DNA of 64,000 nucleotides. Origin: Aurantimonas aggregata. Its GTDB lineage: Bacteria > Pseudomonadota > Alphaproteobacteria > Rhizobiales > Rhizobiaceae. The notes below the pieces were generated by a model. It saw only the letters and a program-made list of their open reading frames with translations, was not told where the DNA came from and made no database searches. The DNA lies in the NCBI RefSeq assembly GCF_010500835.1, contig NZ_JAAAMJ010000001.1, positions 1 to 64,000 on the forward strand, written 5' to 3'. Below, one piece after another: positions 21,343 to 31,350 of the stretch; the first letter of the stretch is position 1; each line of letters starts with the position of its first letter. The position numbers and the translations under genes are program-made.

Positions 21343-23763
21343 TCAGTGGGCAACAGCCGTTGCGCCGTCGTCGACCAGCGGAGTCCCCGTCATCGGCTCC
21401 TCCTTCTCGGACCACTCGACCGGCACGAGCGGCTCCGTGAGGGCATGCTTGAGCACCTCGCCCATGCGCGAGACCGGGATGATCTCCATCCGGTTCTTCA
21501 CGCTGTCCGGGATCTCGGCGAGATCCTTGGCGTTCTCCTCCGGGATCAGCACCGTCTTGATGCCGCCCCTGAGCGCCGCCAGCAGCTTCTCCTTCAAGCC
21601 GCCGATCGGCAGGACGCGACCCCGCAGCGTGATCTCGCCGGTCATCGCGATATCCCGGCGAACCGGGATGCCGGTCAGCACCGACACGATGGCCGTCGCC
21701 ATTGCGACGCCCGCGGACGGGCCGTCCTTCGGCGTCGCGCCTTCCGGCACGTGGACGTGGATGTCGCGCTTCTCGAACAGCGGCGGCTTGATGCCGTAGT
21801 CGAGCGCACGCGAACGGACATAGGACGCCGCCGCCGAGATCGACTCCTTCATCACCTCCTTGAGGTTGCCGGTCACGGTCATCTTGCCCTTGCCCGGCAT
21901 CATCACGCCTTCGATCGTCAGCAACTCGCCGCCAACCTCGGTCCACGCCAGACCGGTGACGACACCGACCTGGTCCTCGGATTCCGCCTCGCCGTAGCGA
22001 TAGCGGGTGACCCCGAGATAGTCTGACAGGTTCGCCGCCGTGACCTCGACCTTCGTCGCCTCGCCCTTCAGGATCTGCGTCACCGCCTTGCGGGCAAGCT
22101 TCGTCAGTTCCCGCTCGAAGCTGCGCACGCCCGCCTCGCGGGTGTAGCGCTGGGCGATCTCGCGCAGGGCGTCCTCGCTGACCGAGAACTCCTCCGGCTT
22201 CAGGGCATGGTCCTTGATCGCCTTCGGCAGCAGATGCCGGCGCGCGATCTCGACCTTCTCGTCCTCGGTGTAGCCGGCGATCCGGATAATCTCCATCCGG
22301 TCCATCAGCGGCGCCGGGATGTTCAGCGTGTTCGCCGTGGTGACGAACATCGTTGCCGACAGGTCGTATTCGACCTCGAGATAGTGGTCCATGAAGGTGG
22401 CGTTCTGTTCCGGATCGAGCACCTCGAGCAGGGCCGACGACGGATCGCCGCGGAAGTCCTGGCCCATCTTGTCGATCTCGTCGAGCAGGAAGAGCGGGTT
22501 AGTCTTCTTGGCCTTCTTCATCGACTGGATGACCTTGCCGGGCATCGAGCCGATATAGGTCCGCCGGTGACCGCGGATCTCCGCCTCGTCGCGCACGCCG
22601 CCCAGCGCCATGCGGACATACTCACGGCCGGTGGCACGCGCGATCGACTTCGCCAGCGAGGTCTTGCCGACGCCCGGAGGGCCGACGAGGCACAGGATCG
22701 GACCCTTGAGCTTCGACTGCCGGCTCTGCACCGCCAGATACTCGATGATCCGCTCCTTGACCTTCTCCAGACCGTAATGGTCGGTGTCGAGGATCTCCTC
22801 GGCCTTCTTCAGGTCGATCTTGATGCGCGAGCGATTGCCCCACGGCAGGCCGAGCAGCCAGTCGAGGTAGTTGCGGACGACCGTCGCCTCGGCCGACATC
22901 GGCGACATCTGCCGCAGCTTCTTCATCTCGGCGTTGGCCTTCTCGCGGCCTTCCTTCGAGAGCTTGGTCTTCTTGATGCGGTCTTCCAGCTCGGCCATCT
23001 CGTCGCGGCCGTCCTCGCCGTCGCCGAGCTCCTTCTGGATCGCCTTCATCTGCTCGTTGAGGTAGTACTCGCGCTGGGTCTTCTCCATCTGGCGCTTGAC
23101 GCGCGAGCGGATGCGCTTCTCGACCTGGAGAACCGAGATCTCGGACTCCATGAAGCCGAGCGCGCGCTCCAGCCGCTCGCGGACGCTGACGAGGCTCAGC
23201 ATCTCCTGCTTCTCGGGCAGCTTGATCGCCAGATGCGAAGCGACCGTGTCGGCGAGCTTGGAATAATCGTCGATCTGCCCTGCAGCACCAACGACTTCCG
23301 GCGAGATCTTCTTGTTGAGCTTGACGTAGTTTTCAAACTCCGAGACCACGGAGCGGGCCAGTGCCTCGATCTCGACCGGATCCTCGTCGGCTTCCTCGAT
23401 GATGTCGGCATAGGCTTCGTGCCACTCGGAGCGGGCCGTGAAGCTTTCGATCCGCGCGCGATCGATGCCCTCGACCAGCACCTTCACGGTGCCGTCGGGA
23501 AGCTTCAGGAGCTGCAGGACGTTCGCCACCGTGCCGACCTCGTAAATCGCTTCGGCGGCCGGGTCCTCGTCGCTGGCGTTCTTCTGGGTGGCAAGCAGGA
23601 TCTGCTTGTCCGCGCCCATCACTTCCTCGAGCGCCTTGATCGACTTTTCACGGCCGACGAAGAGCGGGACGATCATGTGCGGGAACACGACGATGTCGCG
23701 GAGAGGCAGCACCGGGTAGAGGCTCGCTTCGCCCCCGCCGGAACGTTCGGATGTATGGGACAT
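21343..23763 (-). CDS. lon: ATP-dependent protease La
   Basis: This 806-aa Lon protease degrades misfolded and regulatory proteins. The N-terminal substrate domain ([20 protein letters not shown]) is followed by a coiled-coil region. The AAA+ module has Walker [10 protein letters not shown] and Walker [11 protein letters not shown]. The C-terminal protease domain has the catalytic Ser in [14 protein letters not shown] and the Lys in [12 protein letters not shown] chose the ATG at 23763, preceded by AAAGGA, over a 19-codon longer reading. It is probably heat-inducible in this family, but I cannot identify a promoter. Confidence 0.97.
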   Translation of the reverse strand: MSHTSERSGGGEASLYPVLPLRDIVVFPHMIVPLFVGREKSIKALEEVMGADKQILLATQKNASDEDPAAEAIYEVGTVANVLQLLKLPDGTVKVLVEGIDRARIESFTARSEWHEAYADIIEEADEDPVEIEALARSVVSEFENYVKLNKKISPEVVGAAGQIDDYSKLADTVASHLAIKLPEKQEMLSLVSVRERLERALGFMESEISVLQVEKRIRSRVKRQMEKTQREYYLNEQMKAIQKELGDGEDGRDEMAELEDRIKKTKLSKEGREKANAEMKKLRQMSPMSAEATVVRNYLDWLLGLPWGNRSRIKIDLKKAEEILDTDHYGLEKVKERIIEYLAVQSRQSKLKGPILCLVGPPGVGKTSLAKSIARATGREYVRMALGGVRDEAEIRGHRRTYIGSMPGKVIQSMKKAKKTNPLFLLDEIDKMGQDFRGDPSSALLEVLDPEQNATFMDHYLEVEYDLSATMFVTTANTLNIPAPLMDRMEIIRIAGYTEDEKVEIARRHLLPKAIKDHALKPEEFSVSEDALREIAQRYTREAGVRSFERELTKLARKAVTQILKGEATKVEVTAANLSDYLGVTRYRYGEAESEDQVGVVTGLAWTEVGGELLTIEGVMMPGKGKMTVTGNLKEVMKESISAAASYVRSRALDYGIKPPLFEKRDIHVHVPEGATPKDGPSAGVAMATAIVSVLTGIPVRRDIAMTGEITLRGRVLPIGGLKEKLLAALRGGIKTVLIPEENAKDLAEIPDSVKNRMEIIPVSRMGEVLKHALTEPLVPVEWSEKEEPMTGTPLVDDGATAVAH

Positions 23764-23920
23764 GGTGTTCCTTTCTACGGCATCACGCCGTCCAGGCCGT
23801 CCGCGGCAGACCTTCATCAAGCATCCGCGGCGAACGCCTCAATGATCACTATCTGGGCAGGGAGCCCCTGCCATTCAAGCGGTTGCGGCACTACGCACTG
23901 GTCATCAAACCGTCACCAAA

Positions 23921-23953
23921 GAGCCCGCCCCGGCGGGAAGCCGGGACGGGCTC
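23921..23953 (-). terminator. Terminator downstream of clpX
   Basis: A 14-bp stem with one G-U pair (gagcccg... with ...cgggctc) and a five-base loop lies 37 bases after the clpX stop. On the minus strand it is followed by TTTGG, a modest U-tract. It separates clpX from lon. Confidence 0.75.
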
Positions 23954-23989
23954 CTGTCCGTCCTCAGAGAATCCCGATTTGTAGGAACG

Positions 23990-25258
<1,269 letters not shown>

Positions 25259-25477
25259 TCGTCTTTCCTTCCGATCCGGTCCCCTCCAGGGAATCCGTTT
25301 ATCGCTTCCGCGTCGAGCCTATCGCCACTTCACCGGCTCGCATAGGACCTGCCGGGGCAGACCTGCGATTTCGCACCGCACATTGTCGCACATTACAGCG
25401 TAGGCGCGAATGCTTGAGTGGCGCTTAACACCCTGGCAGGCATTATCCGCCCGCAAGTGTGGCCGGGACGTGGCGTC

Positions 25478-26110
25478 TCAGCTCTTGACTTCGGTCTCGA
25501 GGGCCACCCGCGAGGAGTAGACCTTGTCGACGATGCCGAATTCCCGCGCTTCTTCCGCCGTCATGAAGTGGTCGCGATCGAGCGTCCGTTCAATGGTCTC
25601 GTAGTCCTGGCCGGTGTGCTCGACATAGACCTCGTTCAACCGGCGCTTCAGCTTGATGATGTCCTGGGCGTGGCGTTCGATGTCTGACGCCTGTCCCGAG
25701 AAGCCGCCCGACGGCTGATGCACCATGATGCGGGCGTTCGGCGTGGCGAAGCGCATATCCTTGTGGCCGGCGCAGAGCAGCAGCGAGCCCATCGATGCGG
25801 CCTGGCCGATGCACAGGGTCGAGACCGCAGGACGGATGAACTGCATCGTGTCGTAGATCGCCATGCCGCTGGTGACGATGCCGCCTGGCGAGTTGATGTA
25901 GAGGGCGATTTCCTTCTTCGGGTTCTCGGCCTCGAGGAACAGCAGCTGGGCACAGACCAGCGTCGCCATCGAATCCTCGATGGGGCCGGTGATGAAGATC
26001 ACCCGCTCCTTGAGCAGCCGGGAGAAGATGTCGTATGCGCGCTCGCCGCGGTTGGTCTGCTCGACCACCATCGGGACGAGGTTCATCGCGGTTTCGACGG
26101 GATGTGTCAT
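25478..26110 (-). CDS. clpP: ATP-dependent Clp protease proteolytic subunit
   Basis: This 210-aa serine protease forms the tetradecameric chamber of ClpXP and ClpAP. The catalytic triad is visible as Ser106 (GQAASMGS), His131 (MVHQPSGG) and Asp180 (TLDRDHFM). The [19 protein letters not shown] entry and YINSPGG segments are canonical. It precedes clpX in the usual order; an MscS-type channel gene rather than tig itself lies upstream. Confidence 0.97.
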   Translation of the reverse strand: MTHPVETAMNLVPMVVEQTNRGERAYDIFSRLLKERVIFITGPIEDSMATLVCAQLLFLEAENPKKEIALYINSPGGIVTSGMAIYDTMQFIRPAVSTLCIGQAASMGSLLLCAGHKDMRFATPNARIMVHQPSGGFSGQASDIERHAQDIIKLKRRLNEVYVEHTGQDYETIERTLDRDHFMTAEEAREFGIVDKVYSSRVALETEVKS

Positions 26111-26283
26111 GGAAGCGTCTCGCTGCTAGGTCGGATGACGGCCACCGGGTGATGGCGCCACAGAATCAGGTCGGGCCTGCGACCCCGTAGATAGGGCTTT
26201 GCAATCGGCCAGTGCAAGGCGGGTTGACAGCGGCGGTATTTTGACTGGGGTCATGCCGCATAGCCGGCACTCCACCCCCGGTA

Positions 26284-28647
26284 TCAGCCGCGCCCGTCGC
26301 CGGAGCTGTCGATGTCGCTTTCGCCCGGCGGAATAGGCTTGCCGACGGCGTCCACCGAGCCATGCTGCGAGGTGCCGTCGCGTTCCGGCGGGTCGGCGGG
26401 CGCCAATGACGGCGGCAGGCTCTCGACCGGCCGAGGCCCCTCCGGCGCGTCCTGCGCCTCGACACGCACCGGCGGCGCCCTGCCCTTGCGGTCCTCGCCG
26501 AACCAGATGGTCGTCTGCGGGAACGGAATCTCGATGCCGCGCTCGTCCGCCATCCGCTTGACGATCTCCCGATAGGCACGGCCGATGCCCCATTGGGTTC
26601 CCGGTTTGGTCATCACCCGGCCGCGAACGACGACGGCCGAATTGCCAAGCTCCTGGACACCCCACATGTCGAACTCGCTGATCAGGTTCTCGCCGACGGC
26701 GCCCTGCTTCAGCTCGTCGAAGGCGTCGTGCATCATCTGCTTCACGTCGCCGATGTTCTCGCGATAGGCGACGCCGACATCCGCGACGTAATAGGCGAAG
26801 TCCTTGGAGAAATTCGCGACCTGGTCGACCGACGAGAAGGGAATCAGGTACCAGGTCCCCTCAACCGTCCTGAGTCCGACCGACCGGACAGTCAGGTGCT
26901 CCACCGTTCCCGAGATGCCGTTGACCTCGACGATATCGCCTTCGTTCATCGCGTTCTGGATTTGGATGAAAGCCCCGGTGATGATGTCCTGGACAAATTT
27001 CTGCGCGCCGAAACCGATGGCGAGGCCGACCACGCCGGCACCGGCGAGCAGCGGCGCGATGTTGATGCCGAGCTGCGACAGCACCAGCATCGTCACGATC
27101 ACCACCATGGCGATGGTGAAGGCATTCCGGAACAGCGACAGGAGCGTGCGCTCGCGGGCCGTCGGGACGGTGCCGTAATGCGGGTTGAGCCGATACTCGA
27201 CCCATGAGGACACGGCGATGTAGACCCCGACGCCGAGCACCAGTACGATGCCCGCGCCGATGACACTGCCGACGAAAAGCTGCCCGAGCGACGTCGCCAG
27301 CCAGGAACTGACGCTGAGCAGGTTCCAGACCTCCAATATGTACGCGACGACGATCAGGATCACGACGACCCGGATTACCGTCAGCGCGTTCGGAATGAAC
27401 GAGTTCACCCGCTTTTCGAGCAGCGGCAGCCGGTCCTTGGCGGATTGCGGGATGGGGATGCCGCTGGCGATCACCCGCGACAGGACCGAGACGATCAGCC
27501 CGCCGATGGCCATCGCCGCGATCGACTTCAGGGAAGCGGTCGCCAGGAACGTCAGGCCGGTCTCCGGACTGCGCAGCCAGACGACGAACACGGTCAGCGC
27601 GAAGCCAATGGCGAGCAGCCACCAGACCTGCCCGAGAAAGGCGTTGATGCGCGCACCGAAGCTCTTGTCGCCGCGGTGCTTGGCGCGCTTCAGCCGCTCG
27701 CGGACGACGCCGCGATTGCGCAGGATGAGCCCGATCGTCAGGCCGAGCGTCAGCAGCACCACGACGAAGCGAACCGCGTCCGCCGCGGCTGCGCTCGACG
27801 ACTGCTGGACGATCGGAGCCACGAACAGGAAGGTGTAGCCGAGGATCGAGATCAGCCGCGAAATCCAGAAATACCAGTAGCGGGCCTGCCGGTCCGAGAA
27901 CGGCGTCAGGCGCAGCTCCGGGTATCGCGGCGACACGAACGCCGCTACCGCCACCTTGATCGTCTCGATCAGCAGGAACGCGTTGAGGAACAGCGCCTGG
28001 TTGATGCCCGGGCGCCCATCGTTGAAGATCGTCGCGGCGAGAAAACCGCCGGCCCCGCAGAGAAAGATCGAAAAGGCGTCTGCCAGACCCGAGACGACAA
28101 GCAGGGCCAGCTTGCGCAGCGGCCCCGCATGCTCGGCGCCGCGTGCCAGCCGACGGAACATCGGCGTCTTGGCAAGCCGCCCGACCGCCAGGATCAGGAA
28201 GACGACGACGGCGACCAGGCCGACCGGCGCCACCGCGTCGAAGATCCGGGGAATGTTGATGCGGCCGACGCCGGAGAGCATGTCGAGCGACGCCAGGCCA
28301 CTGTCGCTCAGATGCGTCCAGGTCTCGCCAAGCCTGCCGATCAGGGCGCTGGAGTAGACGGCAATCTGGCCTGGCAACGTCAAGGCGGCGGCCTCGGCGA
28401 CCGGATCGCCCGCCGCTTCCACGGGCGCACGATAGGCGGCCGCCTTCAGCGACTCGATGAGCCTGGCTCGTGTATCGTCGTTCTCGAGGATCCGGATCAG
28501 ATCGTCGAGCGATGCCTCGTTTTCCGTCGTCGCCTCGTCCGTCCCGGCCCCGAGCGACAGGCTCGGCATCTGCGCCGGCACGGCGCTGGTCCACAGCAGC
28601 ACGGCCATGAGACCGGCAAGGAAGGCGGCAGGGTGAAAGAGCGTCAT
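26284..28647 (-). CDS. Large MscS-family mechanosensitive ion channel
   Basis: This 787-aa protein has an N-terminal signal peptide (cleavage near AVPAQ) and a periplasmic region of about 100 residues. About ten or eleven membrane helices follow, then the MscS pore helix and beta domain (LLAGAGVVGLAIGFGAQKFVQDIITG, then GDIVEVNGISGTVEHLTVRSVGLR). It ends in a Pro/acidic-rich cytoplasmic tail. It is far larger than E. coli MscS (286 aa) and resembles the MscK/YbiO-like class that opens on osmotic downshock. It is inserted between tig and clpP, which are usually neighbours, but on the same strand. Confidence 0.9.
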   Translation of the reverse strand: MTLFHPAAFLAGLMAVLLWTSAVPAQMPSLSLGAGTDEATTENEASLDDLIRILENDDTRARLIESLKAAAYRAPVEAAGDPVAEAAALTLPGQIAVYSSALIGRLGETWTHLSDSGLASLDMLSGVGRINIPRIFDAVAPVGLVAVVVFLILAVGRLAKTPMFRRLARGAEHAGPLRKLALLVVSGLADAFSIFLCGAGGFLAATIFNDGRPGINQALFLNAFLLIETIKVAVAAFVSPRYPELRLTPFSDRQARYWYFWISRLISILGYTFLFVAPIVQQSSSAAAADAVRFVVVLLTLGLTIGLILRNRGVVRERLKRAKHRGDKSFGARINAFLGQVWWLLAIGFALTVFVVWLRSPETGLTFLATASLKSIAAMAIGGLIVSVLSRVIASGIPIPQSAKDRLPLLEKRVNSFIPNALTVIRVVVILIVVAYILEVWNLLSVSSWLATSLGQLFVGSVIGAGIVLVLGVGVYIAVSSWVEYRLNPHYGTVPTARERTLLSLFRNAFTIAMVVIVTMLVLSQLGINIAPLLAGAGVVGLAIGFGAQKFVQDIITGAFIQIQNAMNEGDIVEVNGISGTVEHLTVRSVGLRTVEGTWYLIPFSSVDQVANFSKDFAYYVADVGVAYRENIGDVKQMMHDAFDELKQGAVGENLISEFDMWGVQELGNSAVVVRGRVMTKPGTQWGIGRAYREIVKRMADERGIEIPFPQTTIWFGEDRKGRAPPVRVEAQDAPEGPRPVESLPPSLAPADPPERDGTSQHGSVDAVGKPIPPGESDIDSSGDGRG

Positions 28648-28780
28648 GCAGGAAGAACCGTGTTTGCCTCGGATGCCGGTGGGGGTCTGGCGCGGGCTGC
28701 ACCCTATCCCCTCGCCGGCAGTTCGTACCGGAAGCCCATCCTATTTCGAGGCGCTTTGACGAGACTGAGGCGCCCTAACG

Positions 28781-28808
28781 AAAAGGGCCGACTTGCGCCG
28801 GCCCTTTT
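28781..28808 (-). terminator. Rho-independent terminator of tig
   Basis: A 10-bp stem (aaaagggccg/cggccctttt) with an eight-base loop lies 26 bases after the tig stop. In the minus-strand transcript it ends in CCCTTTTCG. It separates tig from the channel gene. Confidence 0.82.
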
Positions 28809-28833
28809 ATGATGACGTCTCGATCGGCGAGGA

Positions 28834-30198
28834 TCAGGACCCGGCGATCATCGCCTTGTCGTCCTCGTCCTCGGCCATCAGCTCTTCCTTGGTGACCGTC
28901 TTGTCGGTCACGTCGGCTTCGGCCAGGAGGTGGTCGACGACCTTCTCCTCGTAGATCGGCGCGCGCAGGCTGGCGAGTGCGTCCGGGTTCTTCTGGAAAT
29001 ACTCGTAGAGCTGCTGCTCCTGGCCCGGATAGCGCCGGAGCTGCTCGAACATCGCCCGCTGCAGTTCCTCGTCGGTGATCTGGACGTTGGCCTTCTCGCC
29101 GATCTGCGAGAGCACCAGTCCGAGCCGGACGCGGCGCTCGGCCAGACGGCGATACTCGGCGCGCGCCTCGTCCTCGGTCGTGTCCTCGTCCTCGAAGGAC
29201 TTGCCGGCCTGCGTCAGCTCGTTCTGGACCTGCGTCCAGATGTTGCCGAACTCGGCCTCGACCAGCTTCTCCGGCAGCTCGAAATCGTAGGTCTCGTCGA
29301 GCGCGTCGAGCAGCTGGCGCTTGACCTTCTGGCGGGTCGCTACGCCGTACTGGCTCTCGATCTGCTCGCGAACGACTTCCTTGAGGCGTGCGACCGACTC
29401 GATGCCGAGCTTCTTGGCCAGCTCGTCGTCGATCTCGGTCTCGAGCGGGGCCGCCACCGACTTGATGGTGACGTCGAAGGTCGCGGCCTTGCCGGCGAGA
29501 TGCGCGGCGCCGTAATCTTCGGGGAAGGTCAGCTCGACGACCTTCTCGTCGCCGGCGGCAACGCCGATCAGCTGGTCCTCGAAGCCCGGAATGAACTGGC
29601 CGGATCCGAGCACGAGATTGGAGTCGCTCGCGGTACCGCCATCGAAGGGCTCGCCGTCGACCTTGCCGACGAAGTCCATCGTCACGCGGTCGCCGGTCTC
29701 GGCCTTGCCGTCCTTCGGCTCGTAGGTCTTGGCGCTATCGGCGATGCGCTTGACCTGCTCGTCGACTTCCTCGTCGGCGATCTCGACGATCGGCCGCTCG
29801 ATCTTGATGCCGCTCGTGTCCTTCAGTTCGAAGGTCGGCAGCGTCTCGTAGGAGAGCGTGAAGCTGAAGTCGGACTTGCCGTCGAGGACCTTCTCGGCCT
29901 CGCCCTCGTCTTCGGTCATCACGATTTCCGGCTGCATGGCGGAGCGCTCGTTGCGCTCGGCGATGACGTTGCGCGGGGTCTCGTTGATGATCTGGTTGAC
30001 GATCTCCGCCATCATCGACTTGCCGTACATTTTGCGCATGTGCGAGATCGGCACCTTGCCCGGCCGGAAACCCTTCAGCTGCACCCGGTCCTTGGCTTCG
30101 TAGAGCCGTGTCTGGAGGCGCGCTTCAAGGTCCGAAGCCGGCACGACGATCTGGATCTCGCGCTTCAGGCCCTCGGCCTTGGTTTCCGTTACCTGCAT
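28834..30198 (-). CDS. tig: Trigger factor (ribosome-associated chaperone and prolyl isomerase)
   Basis: This 454-aa protein has the three-domain layout of trigger factor. The N-terminal ribosome-binding domain contains [19 protein letters not shown]. An FKBP-type prolyl isomerase domain follows ([35 protein letters not shown]). The long helical C-terminal chaperone domain is rich in acidic residues. It heads the tig-(mscS)-clpP-clpX-lon block. Length is normal for the order. Confidence 0.97.
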   Translation of the reverse strand: MQVTETKAEGLKREIQIVVPASDLEARLQTRLYEAKDRVQLKGFRPGKVPISHMRKMYGKSMMAEIVNQIINETPRNVIAERNERSAMQPEIVMTEDEGEAEKVLDGKSDFSFTLSYETLPTFELKDTSGIKIERPIVEIADEEVDEQVKRIADSAKTYEPKDGKAETGDRVTMDFVGKVDGEPFDGGTASDSNLVLGSGQFIPGFEDQLIGVAAGDEKVVELTFPEDYGAAHLAGKAATFDVTIKSVAAPLETEIDDELAKKLGIESVARLKEVVREQIESQYGVATRQKVKRQLLDALDETYDFELPEKLVEAEFGNIWTQVQNELTQAGKSFEDEDTTEDEARAEYRRLAERRVRLGLVLSQIGEKANVQITDEELQRAMFEQLRRYPGQEQQLYEYFQKNPDALASLRAPIYEEKVVDHLLAEADVTDKTVTKEELMAEDEDDKAMIAGS

Positions 30199-30275
30199 TC
30201 TCGATACCTTCTTGGTCTTGATAAGAGCCGATCCGTCACGCGGTCGGGCTTGTCACGAATTCGTCAGCAGCAGAC

Positions 30276-30360
30276 TGGTGCGGGTGGAGGGACTTGAACC
30301 CCCATGCCTCTCGGCGCTTGGACCTAAACCAAGTGCGTCTGCCAATTCCGCCACACCCGC
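30276..30360 (-). tRNA. tRNA-Leu (TAG)
   Basis: An 85-nt class II tRNA reads on the minus strand. The acceptor stem GCGGGTG pairs with CACCCGC. The anticodon stem CTTGG/CCAAG has loop TTTAGGT (anticodon TAG). A long variable arm (GCGCCGAGAGGCAT region), the T loop GTTCAAG and an encoded CCA complete it. Confidence 0.96.
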
Positions 30361-30752
30361 AGGAGCGCCGACATAGGGCGACGCGAGGCGCCGGCCTCTA
30401 TATCACCCGCATCCGGGGCACGAAAGGGCAAATCGCGGCAGAAAACCCGGCCATTTGTGCCGAAAACCGCCGGTTTAGCTAATGAAGCGGCGTCACCTGC
30501 CTGTAGAGCTGCAGGTGGGGAGCATCGCCGGTCAGCACCACCCTCGTCGTGCGGATCCGGCGCCACCCGCCCAAGCTGCTGATTCGACTGTGCGAACCAT
30601 CACCATGCTGCATTGCACCAAGCGCAAGGCTGTTATGCGCATTCGCGTCTAGCGAGGCCGCTCGCAGCCACCTAACTTCCTGACACCGAAGCGGCGCAGA
30701 CAAATCACCAACGGCGCTTCAATCGATTGAAATTTTATCCGGGCGACACGAC
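30361..30752. other. Gene-poor region upstream of DUF1127, with a palindrome
   Basis: This stretch of 392 bases separates tRNA-Leu from the DUF1127 gene. No open frame in it has a ribosome binding site or a recognisable product. It has a 7-bp inverted repeat (cacctgc at 30494-30500, gcaggtg at 30511-30517) and a perfect 14-bp palindrome, TTCAATCGATTGAA, at 30718-30731. The palindrome is only 21 bases before the DUF1127 start. The promoter driving DUF1127 and the sRNA array should lie here, but I cannot assign -35/-10 boxes. Confidence 0.5.
30718..30731. promoter_or_regulatory. Perfect 14-bp palindrome before DUF1127
   Basis: TTCAATCGATTGAA is fully self-complementary and is followed by an AT-rich stretch (attttat). 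Its position 21 bases before the start codon makes it a candidate operator for a dimeric regulator, or part of the promoter or leader of the DUF1127-sRNA unit. No regulator is identified from sequence. Confidence 0.45.
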
Positions 30753-30896
30753 ATGAACCTCATGCGGTCTTACAGCAACTGGCGGCGCTACCGCGAAACG
30801 GTCAACGAGTTGAACCGGCTTTCGCAGCGCGAGCTTTCGGATCTGGGCATCTCGCGCTCCGACATTCCTTCCCTGGCTCGCCGCGCAATCGGCTGA
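30753..30896 (+). CDS. Small DUF1127 (YjiS-like) protein, CcaF1-type
   Basis: This 47-aa basic protein carries the DUF1127 signature: a tryptophan-containing basic helix (SNWRRYRETVNELNRLS) followed by RELSDLGISRSDIPSLAR. In Rhodobacter sphaeroides a DUF1127 protein of this size, CcaF1, is encoded just before a cluster of CCUCCUCCC-motif sRNAs, is co-transcribed with them and acts as an RNA-binding protein in their maturation. Here the gene stands directly before the same kind of array, so that role is the best inference. No strong Shine-Dalgarno is visible (cgggcgacacgac precedes ATG). Confidence 0.88.
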   Translation: MNLMRSYSNWRRYRETVNELNRLSQRELSDLGISRSDIPSLARRAIG

Positions 30897-30911
30897 CGCC
30901 TGACGACATCG

Positions 30912-31023
30912 AGTTTCGCGACGGCCCACCTCCTCCCGGGTCCTAGCGGATACGGGGCTGCCACTCCTCCTCCCAATCGGCAGTCTCATCCTAGTCGCCC
31001 GCCGGGTCCTCCCCCCGGCGGGC
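30912..31023 (+). ncRNA. Cuckoo/CcsR-like sRNA, unit 1
   Basis: Three hairpins follow the DUF1127 stop. Hairpin 1 (30923-30942) has a 5-bp stem and a loop with CCTCCTCCC at 30929-30937. Hairpin 2 (30958-30983) is CTGCC/GGCAG with CCTCCTCCC at 30966-30974. Hairpin 3 (30997-31023) has a perfect 10-bp GC stem with loop TCCTCCC. This is the design of the cuckoo/CcsR sRNAs: short stems that present an anti-Shine-Dalgarno-like motif, then a strong stem that ends or protects the RNA. The ends are approximate, as I cannot see separate promoters; processing from the DUF1127 transcript is likely by analogy. Confidence 0.8.
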
Positions 31024-31041
31024 GCTCAGAATTGCAGAGAT

Positions 31042-31153
31042 TTCACCGAAAGCCTTCTCCTCCCTAGGCTTAGGTGAATGTCGACCCGCGCATCCTCCTC
31101 CCAAAGCGCGCGGGTTTTTCTTGGTCGCTCGCCGGGTCCTCCCCCCGGCGAGC
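31042..31153 (+). ncRNA. Cuckoo/CcsR-like sRNA, unit 2 (divergent)
   Basis: This is the second three-hairpin unit. Hairpin 1 is longer than in its neighbours: outer stem TTCACC/GGTGAA (31042-31047, 31073-31078) and inner stem AAGCCT/AGGCTT, with CTCCTCCC in the loop at 31057-31064. Hairpin 2 (31084-31115) is ACCCGCGC/GCGCGGGT with CCTCCTCCC at 31094-31102. A run of five T (31115-31119) follows it, so it could itself act as a terminator. Hairpin 3 (31127-31153) repeats the 10-bp stem with loop TCCTCCC and differs from that of unit 1 by one compensated base pair. Confidence 0.78.
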
Positions 31154-31166
31154 GTGCCGGGAAACA

Positions 31167-31282
31167 AGTTTCGCGACGACCCACCTCCTCCCGGGTCCGA
31201 GCGGATTGGTGCCTGCGCATCCTCCTCCCAGCGCAGGTTCAGTAGCGACGCCCGTCAGGTCCTCCCCCTGGCGGGCGTCTTC
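31167..31282 (+). ncRNA. Cuckoo/CcsR-like sRNA, unit 3
   Basis: The 5' part is nearly identical to unit 1 (tttcgcgacg then cccacctcctcccgggtcc). Hairpin 1 (31178-31197) is GACCC/GGGTC with CCTCCTCCC at 31184-31192. Hairpin 2 (31212-31237) is CCTGCGC/GCGCAGG with CCTCCTCCC at 31221-31229. Hairpin 3 (31247-31279) has a 13-bp stem with one G-U pair and loop TCCTCCC, followed by TTCGTTT, and is the likely final terminator of the array. Loops are conserved while stems change with compensation, the mark of a structured RNA. Confidence 0.8.
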
Positions 31283-31350
31283 GTTTGTCGGGACGCACGT
31301 TCGAATTGCCGGCTCTTTCGGCAAGCGCGTTGCGCTGCTAGACTCGGCCC

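Noticed and set aside
26126-26665. 179-codon minus-strand frame over the end of the channel gene
   Set aside because: It is a frame-shifted reading of the channel C-terminus; no start signal or domain.
30479-30703. 74-codon minus-strand frame upstream of DUF1127
   Set aside because: It has no ribosome binding site, domain or plausible composition, and would lie in the promoter region of the DUF1127 unit.
30897-31290. Repeated CCTCCTCCC units considered as a CRISPR array or simple tandem repeat
   Set aside because: Spacing is irregular, each copy sits in the loop of a different but paired stem, and there are no spacers or cas genes. A structured sRNA array explains the pattern better.
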